22,580 nt of DNA from CAVQGZ01 sp964356295 (GCA_964356295.1 CAYHHE010000045.1:1-22580), one strand, 5' to 3'; positions 6,781-15,969 are shown, counted from the stretch's first letter. A program made the numbers and translations. The notes: generated by a model from the sequence alone, not told the origin.

Positions 6781-8382
6781 ATGAGCGGAACCCAGACCGT
6801 CTCCGACCAGGCACCGCGTCCCGTCGAACAACCACGAAGGCCCAGGGGGCAGATGTGGTTCGGCGGGTCGAGCGGAACGGCGCTGGTCGCCAAGATCATC
6901 GGGCTGGCGATCGTCGACGCGCTGGCCGTCTACGGCATCATCGTTCTCCTCAACGAGCAGGCCTGGGGCTACCTCGCGGCCCTCGTCGCACTCACGGCCC
7001 TCATCAACTGGGCCTACATCTCACCTCGTGCCATCCCCGCGAAGTACCTGGTGCCCGGGCTCATCTTCCTGCTGGTCTACCAGGTCTTCATCATCGTCTA
7101 CACCCTGGTCCTGTCGTTCACGAACTTCAGCGACGTCAACCAAGGCACCCAAGCGGGTGCGGCCGAGACGATCCTCGCCCGCGAGGAGCGGCGCGTCCCA
7201 GACTCACCCAGCTATCCCCTCCAGGTGATCCAGGACACCGGGATCGGCGGCCAAGGGCTCGGCTTCATCATCACCGACCCGGACACGGGCGAGGAGTCTG
7301 TTGGGTTCGCCGATCAACCGCTGCAGCCCTTGGGTGACGCGCAGTTCACGCCCCTGACCTTCGCGGAGATCGTCCAGATCCAGAACGAGGTATTCAACCT
7401 CCGCGTGCCCATCAGCGATGACCCCTCGTCCGGCAGCATCCGAACGCAGGACGGGTCAACCGGCTTCGAGTTCGTTCCGACGCTGCGCTACGACGAGGAC
7501 GAGGGAACGCTCGTCGACGTCGAGAGCGGCGAAACCTTCGTCGCTGACCAGGACATCGGGCGCTTCGTCAGTACCGAGACTGGTCGGTCGCTCACGCCAG
7601 GCTGGCAGGTCTTCGTCGGGTTCGAGAACTACACGCGGATTTTCACCGACGATCGGATCCGCGGCCCGTTCATCGAGATCTTCATCTGGAACATCGTCTT
7701 CGCCGTCGCCAGCGTGGCGTTGCCGTTCGCGCTCGGCCTCGCCGGCGCCCTGGTCCTTCAGCACAAGACGATGCGGGGCTTGCGCGCCTACCGGTCGATC
7801 CTCATCCTGCCGTACGCGGTTCCGGCCTTCCTGACCACGCTCATCTGGCAGGGGCTTCTGAACCGGGACTTCGGCTTCATCAACCAGGTGCTCCTCAACG
7901 GGGCGACGATCAACTGGCTCGGCGATCCCTGGCTAGCGCGCCTGTCTGTGATCTTCATCCAGCTGTGGCTCGGCTTCCCCTACTTCCTCATCGTCAGCAC
8001 TGGCGCGCTGACGTCCATCCCCGATGACGTGCTTGAAGCGGCGAAGATGGACGGCGCGACGGCCTCGCAGACGTTCTGGCAGGTGAAGTGGCCGCTGCTC
8101 CTCGTCGCAGTGGCCCCGCTGATGATCGCGTCGTTCGCCTTCAACTTCAACAACTTCAACGTCATCAACTTCTCGACGAACGGTGGTCCCACCAACACCG
8201 AGGCCGCCATCTCTTACGGAGCCACAGACATCCTCATCACGTTCGTGAACAAGCTTGCCTTCGCTGGAGCGACCCGCGAGTTCGGCTTTGCCTCAGCGAT
8301 CGCCATCGTCATCTTCGTCTTCGTCGCGCTGATCTCGTACGTCCAGTTCAAGCAGACCCAATCGTTTGAGGAGATCGACTGA
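6781..8382 (+). CDS. malF: Maltose/maltodextrin ABC transporter permease MalF
   Basis: A 533-residue inner-membrane permease. N-terminal helices lie at about 33-57, 62-80 and 88-112. A long extracytoplasmic insert follows (about 117-275), and the core permease helices start at about 297. The EAA loop that contacts the ATPase is VLEAAKMDGATASQTFWQVK (about 417-436). The insert runs from SFTNFSDVNQ to LTPGWQVFVGFENYTRIF, matching where the P2 loop sits in E. coli MalF, and it shares local patterns with that loop. The start ATG 6781 is preceded by GAGGA; the upstream in-frame extension runs through the malE-malF hairpin and was rejected. It overlaps malG by one base (TGATG). Confidence 0.9.
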   Translation: MSGTQTVSDQAPRPVEQPRRPRGQMWFGGSSGTALVAKIIGLAIVDALAVYGIIVLLNEQAWGYLAALVALTALINWAYISPRAIPAKYLVPGLIFLLVYQVFIIVYTLVLSFTNFSDVNQGTQAGAAETILAREERRVPDSPSYPLQVIQDTGIGGQGLGFIITDPDTGEESVGFADQPLQPLGDAQFTPLTFAEIVQIQNEVFNLRVPISDDPSSGSIRTQDGSTGFEFVPTLRYDEDEGTLVDVESGETFVADQDIGRFVSTETGRSLTPGWQVFVGFENYTRIFTDDRIRGPFIEIFIWNIVFAVASVALPFALGLAGALVLQHKTMRGLRAYRSILILPYAVPAFLTTLIWQGLLNRDFGFINQVLLNGATINWLGDPWLARLSVIFIQLWLGFPYFLIVSTGALTSIPDDVLEAAKMDGATASQTFWQVKWPLLLVAVAPLMIASFAFNFNNFNVINFSTNGGPTNTEAAISYGATDILITFVNKLAFAGATREFGFASAIAIVIFVFVALISYVQFKQTQSFEEID

Positions 8383-9227
8383 TGCGCTGGTTCCGCGACA
8401 CCGGCTGGCGCCACCTGGTAGCCCTTGCCCTCGTTGTCTTCGCGCTCTTCCCGGTCGTCTACATCCTCTCGGCGGCCCTCAACCCGTCGGGGACCCTGGT
8501 CGGCTCCAACGACCTCTTCCAGACCGTCGACACGGTCAACTTCAGACTGCTGTTCGACACCACCAACTACGCACGCTGGTGGATCAACTCGTTGGTCGTC
8601 GGGGGGGTCACCGCCGTCACCACGGCGTTCCTGTGCGCGTTGGCCGCCTACGCCTTCAGCCGGTTCCGCTTCCAGGGCCGCCGCGCCGGGCTGTTCGGAC
8701 TTCTGCTCATCCAGATGTTCCCCCAGTTGCTGGGGTTCATCGCGATCTTCGCCCTGATGCTGTCGTTCCAGGAGTACTTCCCGGCGATCGGTCTCGGGAC
8801 GCTGCTCGGCCTCATCCTCATCTACCTCGGTGGCGCCCTCGGCGTGAACACCTGGCTCATGAAGGGCTTCTTCGACACCGTCCCCCGCGACATCGACGAG
8901 TCGGCCAAGGTGGACGGCGCGGGGCACGCCCGGACGTTCTTCACCTTGATCCTGCCGCTGGTCGTCCCGATCATCGCCGTGGTCGGGATGCTCTCGTACG
9001 TGGCAACAGCGAACGAGTACCTGATTGCCCGCACCGTCCTGGGAACCGATCCGAACGTGCAGACGCTGCCGGTCGGGCTCTTCGAGTTCATCAACCGCGG
9101 ATTCGAGGCTCAGTGGGGCGTGTTCTCCGCTGGCGCCATCCTGGGAGCGATCCCGCCAACGATCATCTTCTTCTTCGCCCAGCGCTACATCGCCAGCGGC
9201 CTGCTGGCCGGATCGGTCAAGGGCTGA
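8382..9227 (+). CDS. malG: Maltose/maltodextrin ABC transporter permease MalG
   Basis: A 281-residue permease that pairs with MalF. Six hydrophobic helices can be placed, the first at about 12-33. The EAA motif is DIDESAKVDGAGHARTFFTL, at about residues 167-186. The N-terminal loop with NPSGTLVGSNDLFQ and the sequence up to ARWWINSLVVG match the MalG family. The ATG shares its A with the malF stop, so translation is coupled. The C-terminus ends in LLAGSVKG, close to the LAGSVKG tail common in MalG proteins, where the tail reaches into the ATPase pair. Confidence 0.92.
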   Translation: MRWFRDTGWRHLVALALVVFALFPVVYILSAALNPSGTLVGSNDLFQTVDTVNFRLLFDTTNYARWWINSLVVGGVTAVTTAFLCALAAYAFSRFRFQGRRAGLFGLLLIQMFPQLLGFIAIFALMLSFQEYFPAIGLGTLLGLILIYLGGALGVNTWLMKGFFDTVPRDIDESAKVDGAGHARTFFTLILPLVVPIIAVVGMLSYVATANEYLIARTVLGTDPNVQTLPVGLFEFINRGFEAQWGVFSAGAILGAIPPTIIFFFAQRYIASGLLAGSVKG

Positions 9228-9241
9228 CCCGGCGCGCCGGG
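9228..9241. terminator. Palindrome after malG, possible weak terminator
   Basis: CCCGGCGCGCCGGG is a perfect 14-bp palindrome starting right after the malG stop. There is no U-tract. It may slow transcription between malG and the ATPase gene, which follows after a 112-bp gap. The remaining gap has no clear promoter. Confidence 0.35.
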
Positions 9242-9339
9242 GAAGGCGTTCCATTCACCTTCCGTTTACGGCAGACTGGCCACGTCCCTCCCACTCGGAT
9301 CGTCCGGCACGTACCTGCCGGTGGAAGGAAAGGTGCCTC

Positions 9340-10470
<1,131 letters not shown>

Positions 10471-10483
10471 CAGCACGACGTCC

Positions 10484-10529
10484 TGCACCGACGGCGCCGG
10501 TTCCACGCGGGACCGACGCCGTCGGTGCA
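10484..10529 (+). terminator. Stem-loop terminator after the ATPase gene
   Basis: TGCACCGACGGCG (10484-10496) and CGCCGTCGGTGCA (10517-10529) form a perfect 13-bp stem. After one mismatch, CGGTTCC and GGGACCG add seven more pairs (one G-U) around an ACGC loop. It starts 13 bases after the stop at 10470. There is no U-tract, as is common for actinobacterial terminators. Confidence 0.7.
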
Positions 10530-10542
10530 TCCTGACCCCCAG

Positions 10543-10674
10543 GCACCCCCGTCCGCCCCCCGTCCAGCACCCCCGTCCGTCCAGCACCCCCGTCCGGCAC
10601 CCCCGTCCGGCACCCCCGTCCGGCACCACGGAGAGGCACCCCCCCAGGCACCACGGAGAGGCACCACGGAGGAG
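10543..10674 (+). repeat. 13-nt tandem repeat ending in a ribosome-binding site
   Basis: About ten consecutive units begin with GCACC or a close variant. The core unit GCACCCCCGTCC(G) is repeated exactly at 10584, 10597 and 10610, with looser copies at 10543, 10555 and 10567. From 10623 the units change to GCACCACGGAGAG (10623 and 10648) and end as GCACCACGGAGGAG, which is the Shine-Dalgarno site of the next gene. The frame is open through the repeat, but the unit length is not a multiple of three, so it is treated as non-coding. Confidence 0.8.
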
Positions 10675-10677
10675 ACC

Positions 10678-11976
10678 GTGCAGCTCAACGTCCTCGCCGG
10701 GGCGAACGAGCAGGCCGCCCTGCTCGACCTCCCCTGGGACATGCCGCTGGAGGAGTGGCCGTCCTGGTACCTCGTCGCCCTGCCCCGCGGGATCTCGCGG
10801 CACGTCGTTCGCTTCGTCCGGCTCGACCGACAGGTGTACGCGGTGAAGGAGGTCGTGGAGCCCTACGCCACACGTGAGTACCGGCTGCTGCGTGACCTGC
10901 AGCGCATCGGAGTCCCCGCGGTGGAGCCGGTCGGTGTCGTCAGCGGACGGACCGCCCCGGACGGCGAGCCGCTGGACGCGATGCTGGTCACCCGTCACCT
11001 CACGTGGTCGCTGCCCTACCGGGCGGTGTTCTCCGGGCACCTGCGCCCGGACACCGTCGAGAGGCTGCTGGACGCCCTCGTCGCGCTGATCGCGCGGCTG
11101 CACCTGTCGGGGTTCGCGTGGAACGACTGCTCGCTGTCCAACACCCTGTTCCGCCGCGACGCCGGCGCCTTCGCCGCGTACCTCGTCGACGCCGAGACCG
11201 GCGAGCTTCATGCCGGGCTCAGCGACGGGCAGCGCGCGCACGACATGGAGACCGCCCACGTCAACATTGCCGGCGAGCTCATGGACCTGCAGGCAGGCGG
11301 CTTCCTGGACGAGTACCTCGACCCCATCGACCTCGCAGCACAGGTGCCCCAGCGCTACGCAGACCTGTGGGCCGAGCTGACCGGCGTGGAGGAGTTCGAC
11401 ATCGGCGAGCGGTGGCGCATCGCTCGGCGTATCGAGCGGCTCAACGCCCTGGGCTTCGACGTGGACGAGCTCAACATCATCACCGACATCGGCGGGCGAA
11501 CCGTCCGGCTCCAGCCCAAGGTCGTGGACGCCGGACACCACACCCGTCGGCTGCTGCGGCTGACCGGGATCGACGCCGAGGAGAACCAGGCGCGGCGGCT
11601 GCTCAACGACCTCGACGCGTACAGGGCCGCCACCGACCAGCAGGCCGAGGACGAGTCGGTGGTCGCGCACGAGTGGATGCACGAGGTCTACCAGCCCGTC
11701 GTCGAGGGGGTCCCGCGGGAGCTGCGCGGCAAGCTCGAGCCGGCCGAGGTGTTCCACGAGGTGCTCGAGCACCGCTGGTATTCCTCCCAGGAGCGCGGCC
11801 AGCAGGTCCCCCTCGAGGAGGCCCTGCGCAGCTACCTCAGCGACGTGCTGGCACACAAGCCGGACGAGGCGACGGTGCTCGGCAGCGCGGTGCGTCCAGG
11901 AGAACCCATAACCGCCGACGATCTCGAGGCGACCCAGCCGTTCCGCATCCCCTGGGACGAGCTCGACCCCCGCTAG
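10678..11976 (+). CDS. DUF4032 family protein, kinase-like
   Basis: A 432-residue protein of the actinobacterial DUF4032 type. The N-terminal half resembles lipopolysaccharide-kinase/protein-kinase-like folds: VYAVKEV with Lys57, a catalytic-loop-like WNDCSLSNTLF (Asp150, Asn155) and LVDAETGE (Asp171) in the place of the metal-binding DFG. The C-terminal half (about 220-432) is the DUF4032 region with HEWMHEVYQPV. No signal peptide or membrane helix is seen. Its substrate is unknown. The GTG at 10678 is chosen because GGAGG (10668-10672) lies five bases upstream; the earlier in-frame start at 10525 would encode only the proline-rich repeat. It is convergent with rlmB. Confidence 0.85.
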   Translation: MQLNVLAGANEQAALLDLPWDMPLEEWPSWYLVALPRGISRHVVRFVRLDRQVYAVKEVVEPYATREYRLLRDLQRIGVPAVEPVGVVSGRTAPDGEPLDAMLVTRHLTWSLPYRAVFSGHLRPDTVERLLDALVALIARLHLSGFAWNDCSLSNTLFRRDAGAFAAYLVDAETGELHAGLSDGQRAHDMETAHVNIAGELMDLQAGGFLDEYLDPIDLAAQVPQRYADLWAELTGVEEFDIGERWRIARRIERLNALGFDVDELNIITDIGGRTVRLQPKVVDAGHHTRRLLRLTGIDAEENQARRLLNDLDAYRAATDQQAEDESVVAHEWMHEVYQPVVEGVPRELRGKLEPAEVFHEVLEHRWYSSQERGQQVPLEEALRSYLSDVLAHKPDEATVLGSAVRPGEPITADDLEATQPFRIPWDELDPR

Positions 11977-12023
11977 CCACTAGCCGGCCCGCACCCCTAC
12001 CCCCACTGATCACGTTTGGCAGG

Positions 12024-12080
12024 TTTGCGTGGGCTTTGCATGGTGTCGGCACCGTGCAAACCCGACGTTCGCCGTGCAAA
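12024..12080. repeat. Four-copy TTTGC(G/A)(T/C)GG motif array with hairpin
   Basis: The gap between the convergent DUF4032 and rlmB genes holds four copies of a nine-base motif. TTTGCGTGG (12024) and TTTGCATGG (12035) lie on the plus strand; two copies of CCGTGCAAA (12052 and 12072) are its reverse complement. Copies two and three form an 11-bp stem (one G-U) with a four-base loop, 12035-12060. This may be a two-way terminator or a dispersed repeat. Confidence 0.65.
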
Positions 12081-12091
12081 GCGGGGCGGGA

Positions 12092-12105
12092 GCCGGGGCC
12101 CCGGC
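12092..12105. terminator. GC palindrome after rlmB
   Basis: GCCGGGGCCCCGGC is a perfect 14-bp palindrome just past the rlmB stop on the minus strand. An alternative stem pairs GGGGCC (12095-12100) with GGCCCC (12109-12114). No U-tract follows. It is a plausible end signal for the carD-to-rlmB transcript. Confidence 0.45.
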
Positions 12106-12118
12106 AGAGGCCCCTACG

Positions 12119-13090
12119 TCACGATCGTCCGGGACGGGGCGCCGCGCGGGCCTGAGCCACCGCGTAGAGCGCGATCCCTGCCGCCACGGACGCGTTGAGC
12201 GACTCGACCCCGCTCGCGATCGGGATGCTCGCCACGGCATCGCACTGCTCCCGGACGACGCGAGACAGCCCGCGCCCCTCCGACCCGGCGACGAGCACCA
12301 ACGGCTCGGTCGCCAGGTCCAGGGCCGACACGTCCACCTCGCCGTCTCCGGCCAGGCCGACGACGAACAGCCCCGCCGACCGGTAGGACGCCAGCGCCCG
12401 CGCCAGGTTGGTCGCCCTGGCGACCCTGACCCGCGCGGCAGCCCCGGCCGAGGTCTTCCACGCCGCCGCGGTCATGCCTGCCGACCGACGTTCCGGGACG
12501 AGCACCCCATCAGCCCCGAACGCCGCCGCGCTCCGGACGACTGCGCCGAGGTTGCGCGGGTCGGTCACCCCGTCCAGCGCGACGATCAGTGTCGGCACGT
12601 CACTGCGACCGGACGCGGCCAGCAGCTCGTCCGGGTGGGCGTACGCGTACGGAGGCACCTGCAGCGCCAACCCCTGGTGTGGCGCGTCGCCAGTCAGCCG
12701 GTCGAGCTCGCGCCGCGGCCCCTCGAGCACGGGCAGCCCGCGCTCGGTGGCGATCTTCAACGCCTCCTTGACCCGGTCGTCGGAGTCGATGCGCTCCGCG
12801 ATCAGCAGCGCGGACGCCGGGACGCCGGCCCGCAGCGCCTCCACCACGGGGTTGCGGCCGGCCACCACCTCGGTGGTCGGCTTGGGCTTGGCGCCCCCGC
12901 GTCGTCCGCCGCCCGAACGCTTGGCTGCCGACGCCCGTCGCTGGGCGGGGTGTCCCGGGCGGTCCTCCGCACGCGGGGTCGGGCCCTTCCCCTCCAGCGA
13001 CTGCCGGCCCTTGCCGCCCGACCCGGTGGTCGCCCCCTTCTTGGTCCCCGGCTTGCGGCGCGAGCCGGGGCGCTGCGAGTTGCCCGCCAT
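12119..13090 (-). CDS. rlmB: 23S rRNA 2'-O-methyltransferase RlmB (TrmH family)
   Basis: A 323-residue SPOUT methyltransferase that should methylate the ribose of a guanosine in 23S rRNA (position 2251 in E. coli). Residues 1-73 are a basic, Gly/Ser/Lys-rich tail typical of actinobacterial members. The substrate-binding domain starts at VAGRNPVVEALRAG. The catalytic SPOUT domain has DGVTDPRNLGAVVRSAAAFG (motif 1), AGSEGRGLS (motif 2) and IPIASGVESLNASVAAGIAL (motif 3, the knot). The ATG at 13090 shares a base with the cysS stop (TGATG), so it is the coupled last gene of the block. The frame stays open upstream across cysS, but that part is antisense-like and not coding. Confidence 0.92.
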   Translation of the reverse strand: MAGNSQRPGSRRKPGTKKGATTGSGGKGRQSLEGKGPTPRAEDRPGHPAQRRASAAKRSGGGRRGGAKPKPTTEVVAGRNPVVEALRAGVPASALLIAERIDSDDRVKEALKIATERGLPVLEGPRRELDRLTGDAPHQGLALQVPPYAYAHPDELLAASGRSDVPTLIVALDGVTDPRNLGAVVRSAAAFGADGVLVPERRSAGMTAAAWKTSAGAAARVRVARATNLARALASYRSAGLFVVGLAGDGEVDVSALDLATEPLVLVAGSEGRGLSRVVREQCDAVASIPIASGVESLNASVAAGIALYAVAQARAAPRPGRS

Positions 13091-14508
13091 CAGCGCGCCG
13101 GCTCGACGGTCCAGCGGGGCCCCGCGGGGGTGTCCTCGACCGCGACCCCGGCAGCGGCCAGCCGGTCGCGGATCGCATCGGCCGCAGCGAAGTCCCGAGC
13201 CTCCCGGGCAGCCGCCCGCTGCTCCAGCAGGGTCCCCACCAGACTCTCCACCACGCGGCGCAGCGCGTCCCCCTCGCCGCCGGCCCGCGAGGCCCACGGC
13301 TGCGCGAACGGGTCCAACCCGAGGACGTCCAGCATGGCCCGCAGGCTCGCGACGCTGCCCCGCAAGCCCGCCGAGTCCCCCGCGGCCAGCAGGGTGTTGC
13401 CCTCGCGCAAGACGTCGTGGACGGCTGCCACCGCCGCGGGCACGCCGAGGTCGTCGTCCATCGCAGCGGCGAACTCCGCGCAGACCACCCCCGGCTCGAC
13501 CGGCCCGATGAGCTCGACGGCCCGCTCGAGGAATCCCTCGATCCGCCGGAACGCCGCTCCGGCCTCGAGCATCGACTCCTCGCTGAACTCGATGTTGCTG
13601 CGGTAGTGCGGGGCCACCAGGTAGTAGCGCAGCTCGATCGGCCGGACGCGCCGCACGACCTCGGACACCAGCAGCGAGTTGCCCAGCGACTTGCTCATCT
13701 TCTCCCCCGAGGTCGTCACCCAGGCGTTGTGCATCCAGTACCGGGCGAAGCCCCGTCCGGCTGCCGCCGACTGGGCGAGCTCGTTCTCGTGGTGCGGGAA
13801 GCGCAGGTCCAGCCCGCCGCCGTGGATGTCGAAGGTATCCCCGAGGTACTTGCCGGCCATCGCCGAGCACTCCAGGTGCCATCCCGGACGGCCGACCCCC
13901 CATGGGGTCGGCCACGCCGCCGACTCCGGCTCGTCGGGCTTGTGCCCCTTCCACAGCGCGAAGTCCCGGGGGTCGCGCTTGCCGCGGGGGTCAGTATCCC
14001 CGGCGGGCTCCATCTCGGACAGGCGCTGACCGGACAGCTCCCCGTAGCGAGGCCACGACCGCACGTCGAAGTAGACGTCCCCCGACCCGTCGGCCGACGG
14101 GTAGGCATGCCCGCGCGCGACGAGCTCCTGCATGAGCGCCACCATCTCGGTGACGTGCCCGGTGGCGCGCGGCTCGTGGGTCGGCGCGCGGCAGCCCAGC
14201 ACCTCGTAGGCGTCGGCGAAGGCCCGCTCGTAGCGGGTGGCCCACGCCCACCACGGCATGCCCGCCTCGGCGGAGCGGGCCAGGATCTTGTCGTCGATGT
14301 CGGTCACGTTCCTGATGAACGTCACCTCGTACCCACTGCGCTCCAGCCACCGCTGCAGCACGTCGAACACCAGTCCCGAGCGGATGTGGCCGATGTGCGG
14401 TGCAGCCTGGACGGTGGCACCGCACAGGTAGACCCCGACCTGACTCTCATGCAGCGGGACGAGGTCACGCACCTCCCGGGACGGGGAGTCGTAGAGCCGC
14501 AGTGCCAC
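13090..14508 (-). CDS. cysS: Cysteinyl-tRNA synthetase
   Basis: A 472-residue class I synthetase that charges tRNA-Cys in the cytoplasm. The HIGH-type motif is PHIGH (37-41) and the KMSKS loop is at 270-274. The expected zinc ligands are Cys29, Cys214, His239 and Glu243, with spacing equal to that of the E. coli enzyme. Length is normal. The start is GTG at 14508, directly before ALRLYDSPSREV. Conserved order puts it after ispF; once the false gap is removed the two are only 50 bases apart. It could in principle be MshC, the mycothiol ligase paralogue, but the full C-terminal tRNA-binding helices and the rlmB neighbour favour CysS. Confidence 0.95.
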   Translation of the reverse strand: MALRLYDSPSREVRDLVPLHESQVGVYLCGATVQAAPHIGHIRSGLVFDVLQRWLERSGYEVTFIRNVTDIDDKILARSAEAGMPWWAWATRYERAFADAYEVLGCRAPTHEPRATGHVTEMVALMQELVARGHAYPSADGSGDVYFDVRSWPRYGELSGQRLSEMEPAGDTDPRGKRDPRDFALWKGHKPDEPESAAWPTPWGVGRPGWHLECSAMAGKYLGDTFDIHGGGLDLRFPHHENELAQSAAAGRGFARYWMHNAWVTTSGEKMSKSLGNSLLVSEVVRRVRPIELRYYLVAPHYRSNIEFSEESMLEAGAAFRRIEGFLERAVELIGPVEPGVVCAEFAAAMDDDLGVPAAVAAVHDVLREGNTLLAAGDSAGLRGSVASLRAMLDVLGLDPFAQPWASRAGGEGDALRRVVESLVGTLLEQRAAAREARDFAAADAIRDRLAAAGVAVEDTPAGPRWTVEPAR

Positions 14509-14558
14509 GCCCGCAAGCCTACGGTCGCACCCATCCGGCGGCGCCCGAGCACTCTCCT

Positions 14559-14613
14559 TCAGCGCGGGACGACGATCGCGGTGGCGATCGCGGCGAGCCC
14601 CTCCCCCCGTCCG
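14559..14613 (-). repeat. Duplicate copy of the ispF 3' end (contig overlap)
   Basis: These 55 bases are identical to 14714-14768 on the other side of the N run. They encode the last 17 codons and the stop of ispF on the minus strand. The copy is best explained as the end of one contig overlapping the start of the next, not as a biological repeat. Confidence 0.93.
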
Positions 14614-14713
14614 NNNNNNNNNNNNNNNNNNNNNNNNNNNNNNNNNNNNNNNNNNNNNNNNNNNNNNNNNNNNNNNNNNNNNNNNNNNNNNNNNNNNNNN
14701 NNNNNNNNNNNNN
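14614..14713. other. Assembly gap, 100 N
   Basis: Exactly 100 undetermined bases, the usual placeholder for a gap of unknown size. Because both sides carry the same 55-base sequence, the true missing length is probably zero, and the correct sequence is shorter by 155 bases. Confidence 0.97.
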
Positions 14714-15214
14714 TCAGCGCGGGACGACGATCGCGGTGGCGATCGCGGCGAGCCCCTCCCCCCGTCCGGTCAGCCCGAGCCCGTCGGTCGTGGTGCCGGC
14801 CACCGACACCGCGGCGCCGACCGCCTGGCTCATCACCGCCTGCGCCTCACCGCGGCGGGTGCCGATCCGCGGCCAGTTCCCGACCACCGCGACGGCGACG
14901 TTGCCGATCTCGAACCCCGCGTCGCGCACGACACGGGACACCTCGGCGAGCAGGCGAAGCCCGCTGGCGCCGGCCCACTCTGGACGGTCTGTCCCGACCA
15001 CGGCACCCAGGTCACCGAGCCCGGCCGCCGACAGCAGCGCGTCGCAGGCGGCGTGCGCGGCGACGTCCCCGTCGGAGTGCCCCACACAGCCGGCCGGCTC
15101 GTCCTGCCACAGCAGCCCGGCCACCCAGCACGCGCGTCCCGGCTCCAGCGGGTGGACGTCGACCCCGACGCCGACCCGCGGCTGACTCCACCCCCCGTCG
15201 GACCCGGCCGTCAC
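14714..15214 (-). CDS. ispF: 2-C-methyl-D-erythritol 2,4-cyclodiphosphate synthase
   Basis: A 166-residue enzyme of the MEP isoprenoid pathway. It cyclises CDP-methylerythritol 2-phosphate to the cyclodiphosphate with loss of CMP. Metal ligands are visible: Asp19 and His21 in GVGVDVHPL and His54 in GHSDGDVAAHAACDALL. The nucleotide-side motif is TTTDGLGLTGRGEGLAA; the family usually has Glu where this has Asp (TTEGLGFTGR). The start is GTG 15214, overlapping the ispD stop (GTGA). The C-terminus VVPR abuts the N run, but the stop codon at 14714-14716 is intact, so the protein is complete. Confidence 0.94.
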   Translation of the reverse strand: MTAGSDGGWSQPRVGVGVDVHPLEPGRACWVAGLLWQDEPAGCVGHSDGDVAAHAACDALLSAAGLGDLGAVVGTDRPEWAGASGLRLLAEVSRVVRDAGFEIGNVAVAVVGNWPRIGTRRGEAQAVMSQAVGAAVSVAGTTTDGLGLTGRGEGLAAIATAIVVPR

Positions 15215-15969
15215 GCCGAGCCCCCGTGGCGGGCCGCCTCGCGCTGGGACAGCACCGCGTCGGCCAGCAGCAGGTCTATCGGGCGGGTCACCTTGAACGC
15301 CAGATCCTCGCCCGGGACGACGACGACCGGGTATCCGGCCCGCTCGACCAGCCCGGCGTCGTCGGTGGCATCCAGGGCCCCGTCGGCCTCGGCTGCGGCG
15401 TAGGCGGCCTCCAGGACGTGGCGTCGAAAGCCCTGCGGGGTCTGCACCGCGCGCAGCCTCGCCCGGTCCACCGTCCCCGACACGCGTTCCGGCGTCGCAG
15501 CGGAGGCCGCCCCGGGCCCGTCGTCCGTCCCGTCCGAGCCGGCCACGCTCTTGATCGTGTCCGACAAAGGGACGCCCGGGACCACCCCCACGTGGCCCGA
15601 GCGCACCGCGGCGTCCACCGCCTCGACCAGCGCAACAGGGGTGAGCGGACGCGCGGCGTCGTGCACGAGCACCACGTCCACGTCCTCGGCAAGAGTCTTG
15701 AGCGCACGCACGACCGACTCGGATCGGCTCGATCCCCCGGCGACGACGGACACGCTCGCCCCCTCGACGTCGGCCAGCAGGCCACGCACATGGGCGATGT
15801 CGTCCGGCGGTGCGGCCACCACGATGGACGTGACCGGCTCCGCCGCCGCCAATGCCCGAACGGCATGCACGACCAGCGGCTCACCGTGCAGATGCCGAAG
15901 AGCCTTGGGCCCGCCGGCCCCGAGTCGCTCACCCCGGCCGGCCGCCGGGACGATGGCGGCGGTGCTCAG
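15211..15969 (-). CDS. ispD: 2-C-methyl-D-erythritol 4-phosphate cytidylyltransferase
   Basis: A 252-residue enzyme that joins CTP and methylerythritol 4-phosphate, the step before IspE and IspF. The N-terminus carries the CTP loop VPAAGRGERLGAGGPKAL, followed by AGGSSRSESV, VLVHDAARPL, GVPLSDTIK, RAVQTPQGF, TDDAGLVE and KVTRPIDL, in family order. A loose Gly/Ala/Ser/Asp-rich insert lies before RVSGTVDR. No ATG, GTG or TTG precedes the CTP loop in frame; the next possible start would remove it. The CTG at 15969-15967 overlaps the carD stop (CTGA), has GAGG upstream, and gives MSTAAIVPAAGRG, so CTG is the most likely start. Confidence 0.9.
   Translation of the reverse strand: MSTAAIVPAAGRGERLGAGGPKALRHLHGEPLVVHAVRALAAAEPVTSIVVAAPPDDIAHVRGLLADVEGASVSVVAGGSSRSESVVRALKTLAEDVDVVLVHDAARPLTPVALVEAVDAAVRSGHVGVVPGVPLSDTIKSVAGSDGTDDGPGAASAATPERVSGTVDRARLRAVQTPQGFRRHVLEAAYAAAEADGALDATDDAGLVERAGYPVVVVPGEDLAFKVTRPIDLLLADAVLSQREAARHGGSA

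Noticed and set aside
10543..10674. Possible CRISPR array
   Set aside because: The units are 12-17 nt and directly adjacent, with no spacers of constant length and no cas genes.
12119..13954. 611-residue reading of rlmB extended through cysS
   Set aside because: The N-terminal half lies over cysS in another frame; the ATG at 13090 overlapping the cysS stop gives a normal RlmB.
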